Source: Halocatena marina (GTDB lineage: Archaea > Halobacteriota > Halobacteria > Halobacteriales > Haloarculaceae). Taken from it: 64,000 nt of DNA. The notes below the pieces were generated by a model. The model was not told the DNA's origin. It saw only the letters and a list, made by a program, of their open reading frames with translations, and did no database searches. Shown here piece by piece: positions 36,642 through 45,064 of this stretch. The DNA lies in the NCBI RefSeq assembly GCF_023276375.1, contig NZ_JALLPK010000001.1, positions 496,001-560,000 on the forward strand, in the 5' to 3' direction. The position numbers were made by a program, and so were the translations under genes. Each line of letters begins with the position of its first letter. The stretch's first letter is position 1.

Positions 36642-37814
36642 TCAGTCGTCGGCTGCTCGTTCTGCGGTTTCCCACGTGACGATGTTGCGCTGCTTCAGGA
36701 AATTTACAAGCGCAAGACCCATGCCGTAGTTCGAAACGACGAAGTAGTACGGGATATGGAAGATCGACGAAACCTGCCGCCCAACTCGATCACTGATCGC
36801 ACCGACCAGCGCACAGAGATAAAACACGATCTGGAACCCCAGAACGACGGGGTAGAACAGTCCCCTCGTCACCAGTGTCAGAACAACACTCGTCGCAAGG
36901 GCCCCGACGAGAAACACCGGTGAAAGCCATCTGAACACTTTGTGGGAGAACAATTTGAACGAAAACACCGGATACTGACGTGGATTCAACAGAGCAGTGT
37001 GGTCAGATAGCGTGTTCCACGATCGAGTGACAATCCGAACTCGACGAGAGAGTTCGGATTCGACCGACTGATCTGTCCGCTCGCGTGCGATAGCCGTCGG
37101 CGCGTACGCGATGCGTGAACCGTTTTCGATAAGCGCCAGTGGTTCTGCAAAGTCACTGATCGCATCCCGTGGGAGCGGAACGTACGATGACGTACGAACG
37201 GCATAGATCGAGCCATTGCCGGTAACGATGGAGCCGAGCTTCGATTCGAGTCGTTTGATGAGCCGTTCGTACCGCCAGTACGTGGATTCACCATCCACAT
37301 CACTATCGTCGCTGTATCGAAGCTCTCCCACAACGCAATCGACAGACGGCCCGAATCCTCGAATGAGCTCACGGATCGCGTCCGGATCGTACATGCTATT
37401 TGCATCAGAGAAGACAATGATCTCGCTTCCAACTTGTTCTGCGACCACGTTCTGACACTCGGTTTTTCCCACGCGGCCCTCAACGCGGATCAGTTCGACG
37501 CCTTCATCGGCGTACGACTCGACGATCTCGTCTGTCCGATCAGACGATGCGTCCGAAAACACGATGAGTTCTAACTTCTCTGCTGGATAGTCAAGCGCAA
37601 TGCTGTTCTCGATCTTCTCTGCAATCACGTCCTCTTCGTTGTACGCGGCGATGACCAACGATACCGTCGGGAGATCTGCAGGAAGTTCTTGGTGGTCTGA
37701 CTCGACAATCCGACTGATAATTGATAGAATTGCTGGATACAGTGCGTATGTGTGGACCAATGCAAAGCTACAAATCCAAAAAATGGCTGCAATTATATTG
37801 TTTTGTATTTTCAT
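36642..37814 (-). CDS. GT2-family membrane glycosyltransferase
   Basis: A 390-residue GT-A enzyme flanked by membrane helices: one at the N-terminus (IIAAIFWICSFALVHTYALYPAILSII) and two or three at the C-terminus (SPVFLVGALATSVVLTLV; PVVLGFQIVFYLCALVGAI). Catalytic core: VSLVIAAYNEEDVIAEKIENS, FSDASSDRTDEIVESY and the DxD-like SDANSMYDPDAIRELI, then a Q/R-x-x-R-W-like RRVRIVTRSW segment. The arrangement is shared with processive GT2 enzymes (hyaluronan and N-acetylglucosamine polymerases). It converges on the ligase gene. A TATA-like AATAAATAAA at about 37835-37845 fits the start. Confidence 0.87.
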   Translation of the reverse strand: MKIQNNIIAAIFWICSFALVHTYALYPAILSIISRIVESDHQELPADLPTVSLVIAAYNEEDVIAEKIENSIALDYPAEKLELIVFSDASSDRTDEIVESYADEGVELIRVEGRVGKTECQNVVAEQVGSEIIVFSDANSMYDPDAIRELIRGFGPSVDCVVGELRYSDDSDVDGESTYWRYERLIKRLESKLGSIVTGNGSIYAVRTSSYVPLPRDAISDFAEPLALIENGSRIAYAPTAIARERTDQSVESELSRRVRIVTRSWNTLSDHTALLNPRQYPVFSFKLFSHKVFRWLSPVFLVGALATSVVLTLVTRGLFYPVVLGFQIVFYLCALVGAISDRVGRQVSSIFHIPYYFVVSNYGMGLALVNFLKQRNIVTWETAERAADD

Positions 37815-38448
37815 TTTTTATAACCCATCTCTAATTTATTTATTCTATCTCATCCATATTTTCACTCCGTCACGTTCTTTCTCTGCTGGTTCCGACTGTG
37901 GTGTCGTTATTGATAGCACTTTTGATTATATTAGTGAACATGCTTTCTAGACTGTGAGACGATTGCGTTCGCTGCTTCGTGTGCAGGGCCATAAACCGAT
38001 GATCCTTCTCTTGGTCGATGTATTGGTACGTCGATTGAGCATCGGGACCCTCGGGGTGTTCGATATTCTATATCAAGGGTCTCTCAGCGTGTTGATCTGC
38101 TCACTGCAGTTCGTACCACGACAGACCGGCGTATTCGTAACGTTGATGATTTCATCACCCACAATGCTCAAATTATCATCGACTTGATCATTGAGTGTGG
38201 ATGATCTTGAGGAATTGGAAGCTACCTTATAAACAAGACTCGATCGACCCGTCCGGTGATTTTACCCACCCAAATCACATATGTAGGTTATCGATATTCA
38301 GATGGTTTCATCACGCTGTAGAGAATGGCAGCACCACTGCCAAGCTTCCAGTATCGTTTCCAGGATACCTAATATCATCACTGATTGACGCACACGTTTT
38401 GCTGTTCTACGATTTTCTATTTCACTCATTACTCTCAAGAGTGATTGG
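37815..38448. other. AT-rich gene-poor region
   Basis: About 630 bases without a recognisable gene. Several open frames of 60-150 codons occur but look like chance frames, rich in Ser/Arg/Leu with no family motifs. The left end holds the promoter of the GT2 gene. The region marks the end of the glycan locus. Confidence 0.5.
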
Positions 38449-39126
38449 TCAAAGCAGTCCGTTGAGTCGTCGTAGAAGCCCCAAGACGAGAGGGATACAG
38501 ACAGTAATGAACGCATCTATCCGCGAGAGGTTGTGGAGGTGTTCCATCGCAGACACCCAAAGAACTCCACTCCAGAGCAATAGACCGATCCCAATCCCGC
38601 CTGCAATCAAGAGGACTGGGTCCGACTGGAGTTGCTCGAAGGCGTTTTGAGCAGCGTGGCTTCCTGCCGGAAGTGTCTCACCGCCAAAAACGTAGTACGC
38701 GGCAGCGATACTGACGAGTTTGTCGAAGATCGCTGGGACGAATCCCCAGCCAGTGAGCGCTAGCGTATCAGTAAACGATCCGTTTCCGTCGAAAGCAACA
38801 CGAGCAATGAGGTAAAACACGATCGCGTAGAGTCCCCACGTAATCACGGTACCGAGCACCGCACCGAAAACCGCGAGAATATTCGAGGCCGCAGAGATCA
38901 CGCCAGATACACTCTGGTTCACCTGTTGGCCCTGCGATTGAACCATGCTCGTTGCGAGCTCACTAGCGACATCCGCCCGTGGGAGTGCTGCGATACTCGT
39001 CAGTACAGCTACGAGCAACACGATCCCAACTGGACTGAGGAAGTTGGGACTTTCCGTCCGATGTCGGAAGAACATATTTGGATCAGTGATGAGCGCTTGG
39101 AATCCTGCAGATGAATCATTAGTCAC
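38449..39126 (-). CDS. Yip1-family membrane protein
   Basis: A 225-residue protein with about five hydrophobic helices: SPVGIVLLVAVLTSIAAL, NILAVFGAVLGTVITWGLYAIVFYLIARVAF, TLALTGWGFVPAIFDKLVSI, VLLIAGGIGIGLLLWSGVLWVSAMEHLHNL, and a last one near the C-terminus. The order and the LTGWGFVPAIFD segment fit the Yip1 domain. The N-terminus DSSAGFQALITDPNMFFRHR is the usual cytosolic lead-in. Function in archaea is not known. It stands alone between two regulatory spacers. Confidence 0.78.
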   Translation of the reverse strand: MTNDSSAGFQALITDPNMFFRHRTESPNFLSPVGIVLLVAVLTSIAALPRADVASELATSMVQSQGQQVNQSVSGVISAASNILAVFGAVLGTVITWGLYAIVFYLIARVAFDGNGSFTDTLALTGWGFVPAIFDKLVSIAAAYYVFGGETLPAGSHAAQNAFEQLQSDPVLLIAGGIGIGLLLWSGVLWVSAMEHLHNLSRIDAFITVCIPLVLGLLRRLNGLL

Positions 39127-39321
39127 AATGTTATATTATATCTGAGGAAGATTGATAATATAGTTACGGAATTTCATCGAACAGGAAATAATCACGACAC
39201 TATTTTCAGATGTGATCTCGGGGTAATCGAACTGGCTCATTGACTGAGAGGACGATGGACATTAATCTCTCAGATTGTCTCGCCATCAACCAAGTGCCGC
39301 CTAGCGACTGGTTCCCGGGAA

Positions 39322-40293
39322 CTAGTCGATCTCGATGTGTCGCCAGTGGCTCGTTTCAGAACTCGTTCCTGTGGCACTTGCAGCCTCGCGGACGCGGCTA
39401 ATGCGCTCATCAGTCGGTGGATGGCTTGCAAGTGCTCGTTCTAACGGTGTTTGTTCCGTCTGACGATCGTGTGTCGGGAGCAGCCACGAGAACAGTCCCC
39501 AGCCAGGCTCGCTTGCACGCTGGATCTTCTTGAGCGCACGAGCAAGTGCCAACGGATCGTCGAGGATTGCCACTGCTCGCTGGTCGGCAGCGTATTCCCG
39601 GCGGCGGGAGTAGGCCTGCAGCGCCAGCGTTGGAGCGATAAGCAAACCGATTACGAGTCTGATCACTCCACGTCGAAAGCCATTCCCCACACTTTTAGGG
39701 CCGCGTAGTGGACGGTCCACGACGAGCGATAGTCCCCAACAGCCCAGAAAGACAACGACGACGAACGGCACGAGCATCACGAGCACGAAGGATGTCGCCA
39801 TCCGTAGAATGCTCATAACCAGCATGCGCAGGAGACTGTCGTAGCCTTCGAGATGAGCGAATTCATGAGCGAGAACGCCCTCGAGCTCTGTTGGTGTTAA
39901 CAAGCGGACGAGCGAGTGATCAATCACGAGGGTCCCACTTCCGAGCGCAAACGCGTTGGGTTGACCAAGACGCGCAGTGTAGATCTCTGGTCGATCGAGC
40001 CGCATCCGTTGTGTAAGACGATCGACACTCGCGTGAATGCTCGGGGCACGGGACTGCGAGAGGGCTGTCACCGGGAGGCGAGAGAGGAGGCGCTTGGTGC
40101 TCGTCCGGTAGCTCAAGTAGCCAAAGACCAGTGCCATCGACCCCGCAAAGAGGAGCACCGATGGAAGGCTGCTACTGGTGAGAAGCGCACTGATCGCTTG
40201 GGAGGCAATGAGAACGCCAACGCCAGCAATCACGAGCAACCACACTCCAATCAGCACAGCGAGTCCACGCGGGCGACGGGATGACAGGGACAT
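39322..40293 (-). CDS. M48-family zinc metalloprotease (HtpX-like)
   Basis: A 323-residue membrane peptidase. After two N-terminal helices (LAVLIGVWLLVIAGVGVLIASQ; LPSVLLFAGSMALVFGYL) the zinc site LAHEFAHLEG follows QPNAFALGSGTLVID, with the third ligand region RREYAADQRAVAILDD. It continues with ALARALKKIQRA and ends in SHPPTDERISRVREAA, both characteristic of HtpX/CAAX-type M48 peptidases. It should degrade misfolded membrane proteins or process signal-bearing ones. ATG 40293 is preferred over a start 15 codons earlier that would add Arg/Thr-rich sequence. Confidence 0.92.
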   Translation of the reverse strand: MSLSSRRPRGLAVLIGVWLLVIAGVGVLIASQAISALLTSSSLPSVLLFAGSMALVFGYLSYRTSTKRLLSRLPVTALSQSRAPSIHASVDRLTQRMRLDRPEIYTARLGQPNAFALGSGTLVIDHSLVRLLTPTELEGVLAHEFAHLEGYDSLLRMLVMSILRMATSFVLVMLVPFVVVVFLGCWGLSLVVDRPLRGPKSVGNGFRRGVIRLVIGLLIAPTLALQAYSRRREYAADQRAVAILDDPLALARALKKIQRASEPGWGLFSWLLPTHDRQTEQTPLERALASHPPTDERISRVREAASATGTSSETSHWRHIEID

Positions 40294-40814
40294 GGTTTTC
40301 GTACGTGTTGCTCGCCCAAAACGATTGCCGCGACGCAAATGAACCGCTCACTGAGCGTGAGATCGAAGTACCAGTGAATCTGTGTTGGTGTTTGTGATTT
40401 TCATACTAGAGGAGACACCACTACAGACTATGAACGTATCAGAATGTCATCTCCAAACAGGCTCCATGGACGATTCGAGCCGCCCAGATCGCTCTATTCG
40501 AGATGATTACGATTCAGCTCTCACGCACTGTCTTACGATTATTCGAAATATGATCGAATCACAAAAATATCGATAAAATCGTTAGATTTCGATCTCTCTG
40601 TCGAGATGCTATAATCAGCAATAGTCTGTGGTTCGAACGCTCGAAGTTAAGAGGCTTTGTCGTCCGAGCATACCTCGCACATTGATTTAGACTCTATTCA
40701 AATGACTTTACTTACTGTTTTGTAAACGGTGGTAGATCAGGACTCAAAGCACAATCTGTGTTCTATAGGTAGAAACCGAAACAATTACTTGAGCAAATAT
40801 TCAATTGATTGCTG
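40294..40814. other. intergenic region upstream of the arsenic cluster
   Basis: About 520 bases, AT-rich on the right. A possible micro-frame from ATG 40430 to 40576 (48 codons, MNVSECHLQTGSMDD, acidic) cannot be confirmed. Near the arsR start there is an AT-rich stretch with TCAATTGA at 40800-40807. No clear ArsR operator. Confidence 0.4.
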
Positions 40815-41150
40815 ATGGCACAAACGACCGAGCGGCTTCGACGCTCTCTTAATGATGAACTTGAGGAGTGTCGTAGCGAGGATGTTGAACGTCGGCTTGA
40901 TGACCTCAGCGCGCTCGAATCAGCACTTAGAACAGAGCAGGTAACAGCTGAACTCAATGTGTTCGCGGCACTCGGCAACGAGGTGCAATACGCACTCGTT
41001 CGAGTTCTTGTAGCGGCACAGGAAGAGCTCTGTGTCTGTAAGCTACACGCAGTTGTCGACGTGACCGAGAGCGGACTCAGTCACGCGTTGTCGGCGCTTG
41101 TCGACGCTGGGCTCGTTACTGTCCTCAAAGGGAGCGTGAGCAATGAGTAA
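40815..41150 (+). CDS. arsR: ArsR-family arsenic repressor, wing apparently missing
   Basis: A 111-residue protein. The N-terminal helical region is followed by a winged-helix core: NVFAALGNEVQYALVRVLVAAQEELCVCKLHAVVDVTESGLSHALSALVDAGLVTVLKG. The ELCVC pair is the classic As(III)/Sb(III)-binding site of ArsR, and ESGLSHALSALVDAGLV is the recognition helix. But the sequence stops right after GLVT with KGSVSNE; the beta-wing and C-terminal helix of normal ArsR proteins are gone. It overlaps the ACR3 start by 8 bases. The protein could still bind metal, but DNA binding or dimerisation may be impaired. Confidence 0.8.
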   Translation: MAQTTERLRRSLNDELEECRSEDVERRLDDLSALESALRTEQVTAELNVFAALGNEVQYALVRVLVAAQEELCVCKLHAVVDVTESGLSHALSALVDAGLVTVLKGSVSNE

Positions 41151-42309
41151 CGCCGAGGCTCACGAGCACGGCCCGGACTGTGACTGTGAGAGCTGTGGAG
41201 ATCCACGCTCGATGGATGTCCTCGATAAGTATCTCACAGTCTGGATTTTTGGCGCGATGGCAATCGGCGTGGGAATCGGCTATTTTGCACCGTCGGTGAC
41301 ACAACCGATTCAGGATCTCCATCTCGTAGGAATCGGGCTTGTGCTGATGATGTACCCTCCTCTGGCCAAGGCTGATTACTCACAGCTCTCAACCGTGTTC
41401 AGTAACTGGCGGGTGCTCGGGCTGAGTCTCGTACAGAACTGGTTAATTGGCCCTACCCTGATGTTCGGGCTAGCGGTTGTGTTCTTCAGTGGGCTCGTTC
41501 CTGGTCTGCCCGCGCGACCCGAGTACTTCCTTGGACTCGTCTTTATCGGGATGGCACGGTGTATCGCAATGGTACTCGTTTGGAACGAACTCGCAGATGG
41601 TTCGACCGAATACGTCACTGGGCTGGTCGCATTCAACAGCCTCTTTCAAATCATTACGTACGGCGTGTACGTCTGGTTCTTCGGACTATTCCTGCCACCT
41701 CTCTTAGGAATGGATGCACTCGTTGCCGGGATTACGAGTTTTAGCATTACACCAATCCAAGTGTTCGAGGCAATCGTCGTTTTCCTTGGTATACCATTTG
41801 TCGGTGGGTTTCTCACTCGCTATCTTGGCACTCGAGTGAAAGGTAAAACGTGGTATGATGAGGTATTGATTCCGAAGATCGATCCGTTGACGCTGGTCGC
41901 GTTATTGTTCACTGTAATTGTAATGTTCGCTACACAGGGCGAGAACATCGTTGCTGCGCCGGTAGATGTCCTGTTGATCGCTGTTCCGCTCACGATCTAC
42001 TTTGTCGTGATGTTTTTCGTGAGCTTCGGGATGGGACGCGGCATCGGAGCCGACTACTCGACGACAACCGCGATTGGGTTCACGGCAGCTTCGAACAACT
42101 TCGAACTCGCGATTGCGGTCGCAGTCGCAGTGTTCGGTGTTGGCTCTGGCGTCGCGTTCGCGACCGTTATTGGCCCGCTGATCGAGGTACCGGTGTTACT
42201 CGCGCTGGTCAACGCTGCGCTCTATTTCCGACGGAATGCCGACTGGAACGATGCCGAGACTGGAAGCGTAACTGCCTCAGCCTCCGATCCGATGACTGAT
42301 GACGACTGA
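41143..42309 (+). CDS. ACR3-family arsenite efflux permease
   Basis: A 388-residue, ten-helix transporter exporting As(III)OH. A hydrophilic Cys/His-rich N-terminus (HEHGPDCDCESCGDP) is followed by SMDVLDKYLTVWIFGAMAIGVGIGY. VLMMYPPLAKADY and the catalytic-cysteine segment FIGMARCIAMVLVWNELA, and AIGFTAASNNFELAIAVAVAVFG in the second half, are diagnostic of ACR3. Length is complete, unlike its neighbours arsR and arsC. The CxC-x2-C N-terminal motif may bind As(III) or Zn. Likely co-transcribed with arsR and the arsC remnant. Confidence 0.94.
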   Translation: MSNAEAHEHGPDCDCESCGDPRSMDVLDKYLTVWIFGAMAIGVGIGYFAPSVTQPIQDLHLVGIGLVLMMYPPLAKADYSQLSTVFSNWRVLGLSLVQNWLIGPTLMFGLAVVFFSGLVPGLPARPEYFLGLVFIGMARCIAMVLVWNELADGSTEYVTGLVAFNSLFQIITYGVYVWFFGLFLPPLLGMDALVAGITSFSITPIQVFEAIVVFLGIPFVGGFLTRYLGTRVKGKTWYDEVLIPKIDPLTLVALLFTVIVMFATQGENIVAAPVDVLLIAVPLTIYFVVMFFVSFGMGRGIGADYSTTTAIGFTAASNNFELAIAVAVAVFGVGSGVAFATVIGPLIEVPVLLALVNAALYFRRNADWNDAETGSVTASASDPMTDDD

Positions 42310-42324
42310 TCACGAGACACGACA

Positions 42325-42564
42325 ATGACGACGGATACCAATGCGGCAGCATCGATTCGCCTTGCCTTGTGTGTCCGGAGCGCTGGCCGCTCGCAGATGG
42401 CTCCGGTGTTTGATGTTCACGACTGGGCACTGGACGACCCTCGTGGCCAGAAACGAGACCGCGTGCGTGAAATACGTGAAGAGATCGAGGCTCGCGTTAC
42501 TGCGTTGTTCGACGAGATCGTGGAGCGCTGCCACGTGTCTGCTGGTACGAATGTGATTCAATAA
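42325..42564 (+). pseudogene. arsC: arsenate reductase (low-MW phosphatase type), internal deletion
   Basis: A 79-residue product that joins two ends of an ArsC of about 135-140 residues. Residues 10-30 give the P-loop CVRSAGRSQMA (C-x5-R), and immediately after PVF the sequence jumps to DVHDWALDDPRGQKRDRVREIREEIEARVTALFDEI, which is the normal C-terminal Asp-loop and last helix. About 60 residues from the middle (containing the central beta strands and the other redox cysteines) are missing without a frame break. It retains both catalytic loops but cannot form the normal fold, so I call it a pseudogene, although a micro-enzyme cannot be excluded. Confidence 0.75.
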
Positions 42565-42770
42565 TGAGTGATCGTTCTCTCCCAGATTACTCACACGCGA
42601 CGGCCTATCAGCTTTCGCCCGCCCAGTGGGCAGTACTGTTCACCAGCGCGTGGCTGGTTGGCTGGGTGGCGATCAGGAGCTACACGGGGATGCCAGTAAT
42701 CGATGCCTTGACACAAGCTGTCCCGATGGCGATCATACTCGGTAGCCTCGCATACGTTCTCAGACGATGA
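42564..42770 (+). CDS. small membrane protein of the arsenic cluster
   Basis: A 68-residue protein whose ATG overlaps the arsC stop by one base (TAATG), indicating coupling. It has two hydrophobic helices: AQWAVLFTSAWLVGWVAI and AVPMAIILGSLAYVLRR. The N-terminal PDYSHATAYQLSP is polar. No family name is known to me. Its placement suggests a role alongside arsenic export, or the tail of a lost larger gene. Confidence 0.5.
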   Translation: MSDRSLPDYSHATAYQLSPAQWAVLFTSAWLVGWVAIRSYTGMPVIDALTQAVPMAIILGSLAYVLRR

Positions 42771-42927
42771 GCCAGCGAAACGACTGCACGTGTTCGCCAG
42801 TCGCAACAAGTCTGCTCATTGTCGTGGCTCATGTATCGATAACCGACCGTTTGATGTAGATATAAAATTCTATTCAATAAGACTATAGATACTAATTCTT
42901 AATAATCAAAAGAGTTTATATTGTTAT

Positions 42928-43356
42928 ATGAGCGTCGTCAGTGTCTCAATGCCAGAAGCGTTGCTCGAACGACTCGACCAGTTCGCCGATGATCATGGGT
43001 ACACAGGGAGAAGCGAAGTTATCCGAGAAGCAAGTCGTAATCTTCTCGGTGAATTTGACGATAAGAAGCTCGAAGACCGTGAGCTGATGGGAGTCGTGAC
43101 GGTCGTGTTTGATTACGAAACGACCACCGTCGAAGCAAAAATGATGCGACTGCGCCACGAACACGAGAACACCGTCGCATCAAATTTCCACAGCCATGTC
43201 GGTGGACGTCATTGTATGGAACTGTTCGTCCTCGAAGGCGCTCTCAAAGAAATTTCGACGTTCGTCGGAAAGATTCGAGCCACAAAGGACACGCTCACCG
43301 TCGACTACTCGGTGCTTCCCATGGATGACTTTGGATCACTTGCCGACATGAACTGA
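42928..43356 (+). CDS. nikR: nickel-responsive transcriptional regulator NikR
   Basis: A 142-residue ribbon-helix-helix repressor with an ACT-like nickel domain. The RHH is [38 protein letters not shown]. The high-affinity nickel ligands align with E. coli NikR H76/H87/H89/C95 as H77, H88, H90 and C96 in [25 protein letters not shown]. Under nickel it should bind operators and repress nickel uptake, here most likely the CbiM-like gene 700 bases downstream. A TATA-like TTAATAATC lies at 42898-42906, the leaderless distance from the start. Confidence 0.93.
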   Translation: MSVVSVSMPEALLERLDQFADDHGYTGRSEVIREASRNLLGEFDDKKLEDRELMGVVTVVFDYETTTVEAKMMRLRHEHENTVASNFHSHVGGRHCMELFVLEGALKEISTFVGKIRATKDTLTVDYSVLPMDDFGSLADMN

Positions 43357-43505
43357 TTCATTCACCAGACCCGTTTTTCGAACGGTTCCGTCCCTGAGTA
43401 ACGACTATACGCCACACACTCTTGAGTAATAATAGCTAACTTTGCTTCCATAGAGATTACCACATCTATAATCTATATTAGTAAATTCAATGAATATATC
43501 AAACG

Positions 43506-43879
43506 ATGATAATTTCCGGGCTTGGAGTGAGTTCGGTTGTCGGCTTAGGAATGACTTGGCGTCTCACTCATCCCGTCGGTAGAGCGCCCGCTTCGATTAC
43601 CATCGCCTACACCTCTATTCATCGGATATAGAACATGAGGTGATGCAACAAGAGGGATACTACGACGACCTTCCAGGTGACGTCACTGTCGAACGATTCA
43701 GCTCTGGTCCGAGCGTCGTAACGGCGCTCGCGAAGGGTGATATTGACACAGCAATCATTCAGGAACCATTCGTAACGATCATCGGACGTGCCCCTCGATT
43801 CCACGAACTCGCACACGATCGTCATGCCCACGAGTTCGTCGACTGCGTTACGTTTGTACGAGATGAGTTCACTGCCTAA
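43506..43879 (+). pseudogene. ABC-type substrate-binding protein (NitT/TauT/SsuA-like), broken
   Basis: Two frames give the pieces of one protein. Frame 1 from ATG 43506 reads a signal-like MIISGLGVSSVVGLGMTW and then ASITIAYTSI, ending at a TAG around 43629. Frame 2 continues from about 43620: SDIEHEVMQQEGYYDDLPGDVTVERFSSGPSVVTALAKGDIDTAII, then QEPFVTIIGRAP, DCVTFVRDEF and a stop. So there is one frameshift near 43620 and, at TAII/QEPF, a loss of most of the middle of the domain. The remaining ~120 residues are about a third of a normal binding protein. Not functional. No permease or ATPase genes accompany it. Confidence 0.7.
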
Positions 43880-43969
43880 GTGGCGAGGTATTGAGAGCCA
43901 ACCGCGAATCTCACTGAAACGAGAGAGCGTTACGCAAGTGAGCCGTATTCGACAGCGATGACTGTCTTA

Positions 43970-44006
43970 TCAATAATAATCTCTTCCTACCCAATGATTA
44001 TTATGA
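43970..44006. promoter_or_regulatory. candidate NikR operator upstream of cbiM
   Basis: An imperfect inverted repeat: TCAATAATAATC (43970-43981) and GATTATTATGA (43996-44006), with a 14-base gap, some 50-90 bases before the cbiM start. A related TTAATAATCA half-site stands before nikR at 42898-42907. A nickel regulator two genes upstream makes a NikR operator plausible. Known NikR sites are also dyads with a spaced centre. Function inferred only. Confidence 0.35.
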
Positions 44007-44058
44007 TGGCAACAAAAAATAGGTAATGTTATTATATTCTATCTGCAGGTTACTAACT

Positions 44059-44739
44059 ATGGCACACATTCATCTCGGAGAGGGTTCGTTCCCACTGTGG
44101 GCACTGGCTCTCTGGACGACCATTAGTGTTGCACTGATTGGGACAGTCCTCTACCGCGTGCGGACGAATGGAGTCAAAACACGTCAAATAGCGCTTGCGG
44201 GGATTGGGGCAGCCGCAAGCTTTGCGATCTTCCAGCTAAACATCCCCGTCTGGGGTGGTGTTCATATGAACCTCACTGGACTGGTTGGCATTCTTGCTGG
44301 ACCACTGCTCGGGTCGCTCATCGCGCTGGTCGTGAACATTTTCTCGGCTGCCCTCGGTCACGGTGCTATTGGCCTGTTAGGCGCGAACACACTCGTCAAT
44401 GCGTCGGAGGCTATTGTCGCCTACTACGCGTTCCGAATGCTGCTCCGTTTGGACTGGGACGTCTTTCCGGCGAGCGCGAGTGCCGCAATCCTTGGTCTCT
44501 CGGTTGGGGCCATCCTAATGGGCGCAATTGTCGTTATCAGTGGAGTGAACGGCAGTGCGCTTCCTCGTTCGGATCTGACGATCGCTGTTGCCGGGATGGT
44601 CGCCATTAATCTTGGTGTTGCAGTCGTTGAGGGACTCCTGACGGGATTGATTGTCCAGTTCCTCGCCTCGATCCGCCCCGACCTCGTTGGGATCGCTGAT
44701 AGCACTGAGCACAAGGTATCCGCGGGGGTGACGCTCTGA
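44059..44739 (+). CDS. cbiM: energy-coupling-factor nickel/cobalt transporter S component, CbiM/NikM family
   Basis: A 226-residue integral membrane protein. The N-terminus MAHIHLGEGSFPLW provides the metal-binding residues near the start that are essential in CbiM/NikM. The helices, with GGVHMNLTGLVGILAGPLLGSLIALVVNIFSAALGHGAIGLLGANTLVN, are diagnostic. ATG 44059 is the natural start because the N-terminus must be exact. A TATA (TTATTATATT) near 44028-44038 gives a leaderless transcript. It overlaps the CbiN-like gene by one base. Its usual partners CbiQ and CbiO are broken or absent here. Confidence 0.9.
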   Translation: MAHIHLGEGSFPLWALALWTTISVALIGTVLYRVRTNGVKTRQIALAGIGAAASFAIFQLNIPVWGGVHMNLTGLVGILAGPLLGSLIALVVNIFSAALGHGAIGLLGANTLVNASEAIVAYYAFRMLLRLDWDVFPASASAAILGLSVGAILMGAIVVISGVNGSALPRSDLTIAVAGMVAINLGVAVVEGLLTGLIVQFLASIRPDLVGIADSTEHKVSAGVTL

Positions 44740-45059
44740 TGGATCGCTGGAAGCAGTATGCCGGTCTTGGCGGTCTTCTTGTCAGCTGTTTCGCCATTGG
44801 GTTGTGGGGCTTTACAGCGACTGGCGGGGCGCTTCCCTACGCGAAGCGGTTCACAAATGTACTACAGCACGGGTCACAGGAGGGCGGTGGCTCACTCGTT
44901 GCCCTCGGGCGGGGTATCGTTATTGCCGGTCCAATCCGCAAAGGCGGTCTTGTGGGCGAATTCGGTCTTATCATAGGTCTGTTCGTCATCATTGGAATTG
45001 GTCTGTACATCTATGCCGATCGTTATCACGATCCCGACGGACGAGAACGAGCTATCTAA
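44739..45059 (+). CDS. CbiN/PDGLE-like auxiliary subunit of the nickel/cobalt transporter
   Basis: A 106-residue protein with a first membrane helix (YAGLGGLLVSCFAIGLWGF), an outward segment (TATGGALPYAKRFTNVLQHGSQEG), and a last membrane helix (EFGLIIGLFVIIGIGLYIYA) followed by a short polar tail. The two-helix layout, position directly behind cbiM, and one-base overlap fit the CbiN/NikN type of helper that activates the S component. The middle (VALGRGIVIAGPIRKGG) is unlike the usual pattern; I cannot tell whether it is divergence or local frame damage. Confidence 0.7.
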   Translation: MDRWKQYAGLGGLLVSCFAIGLWGFTATGGALPYAKRFTNVLQHGSQEGGGSLVALGRGIVIAGPIRKGGLVGEFGLIIGLFVIIGIGLYIYADRYHDPDGRERAI

Positions 45060-45064
45060 CAACC

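Noticed and set aside
37954..38187. 77-codon frame in the spacer after the glycan locus, considered as transposase relic
   Set aside because: Hydrophobic Leu/Val composition but no DDE or other transposase motif and no terminal repeats.
40600..40680. TGGTTCGAACGCTCGAAG-like stretch considered as a tRNA T-arm
   Set aside because: No D-arm, anticodon stem or acceptor stem could be paired around it.
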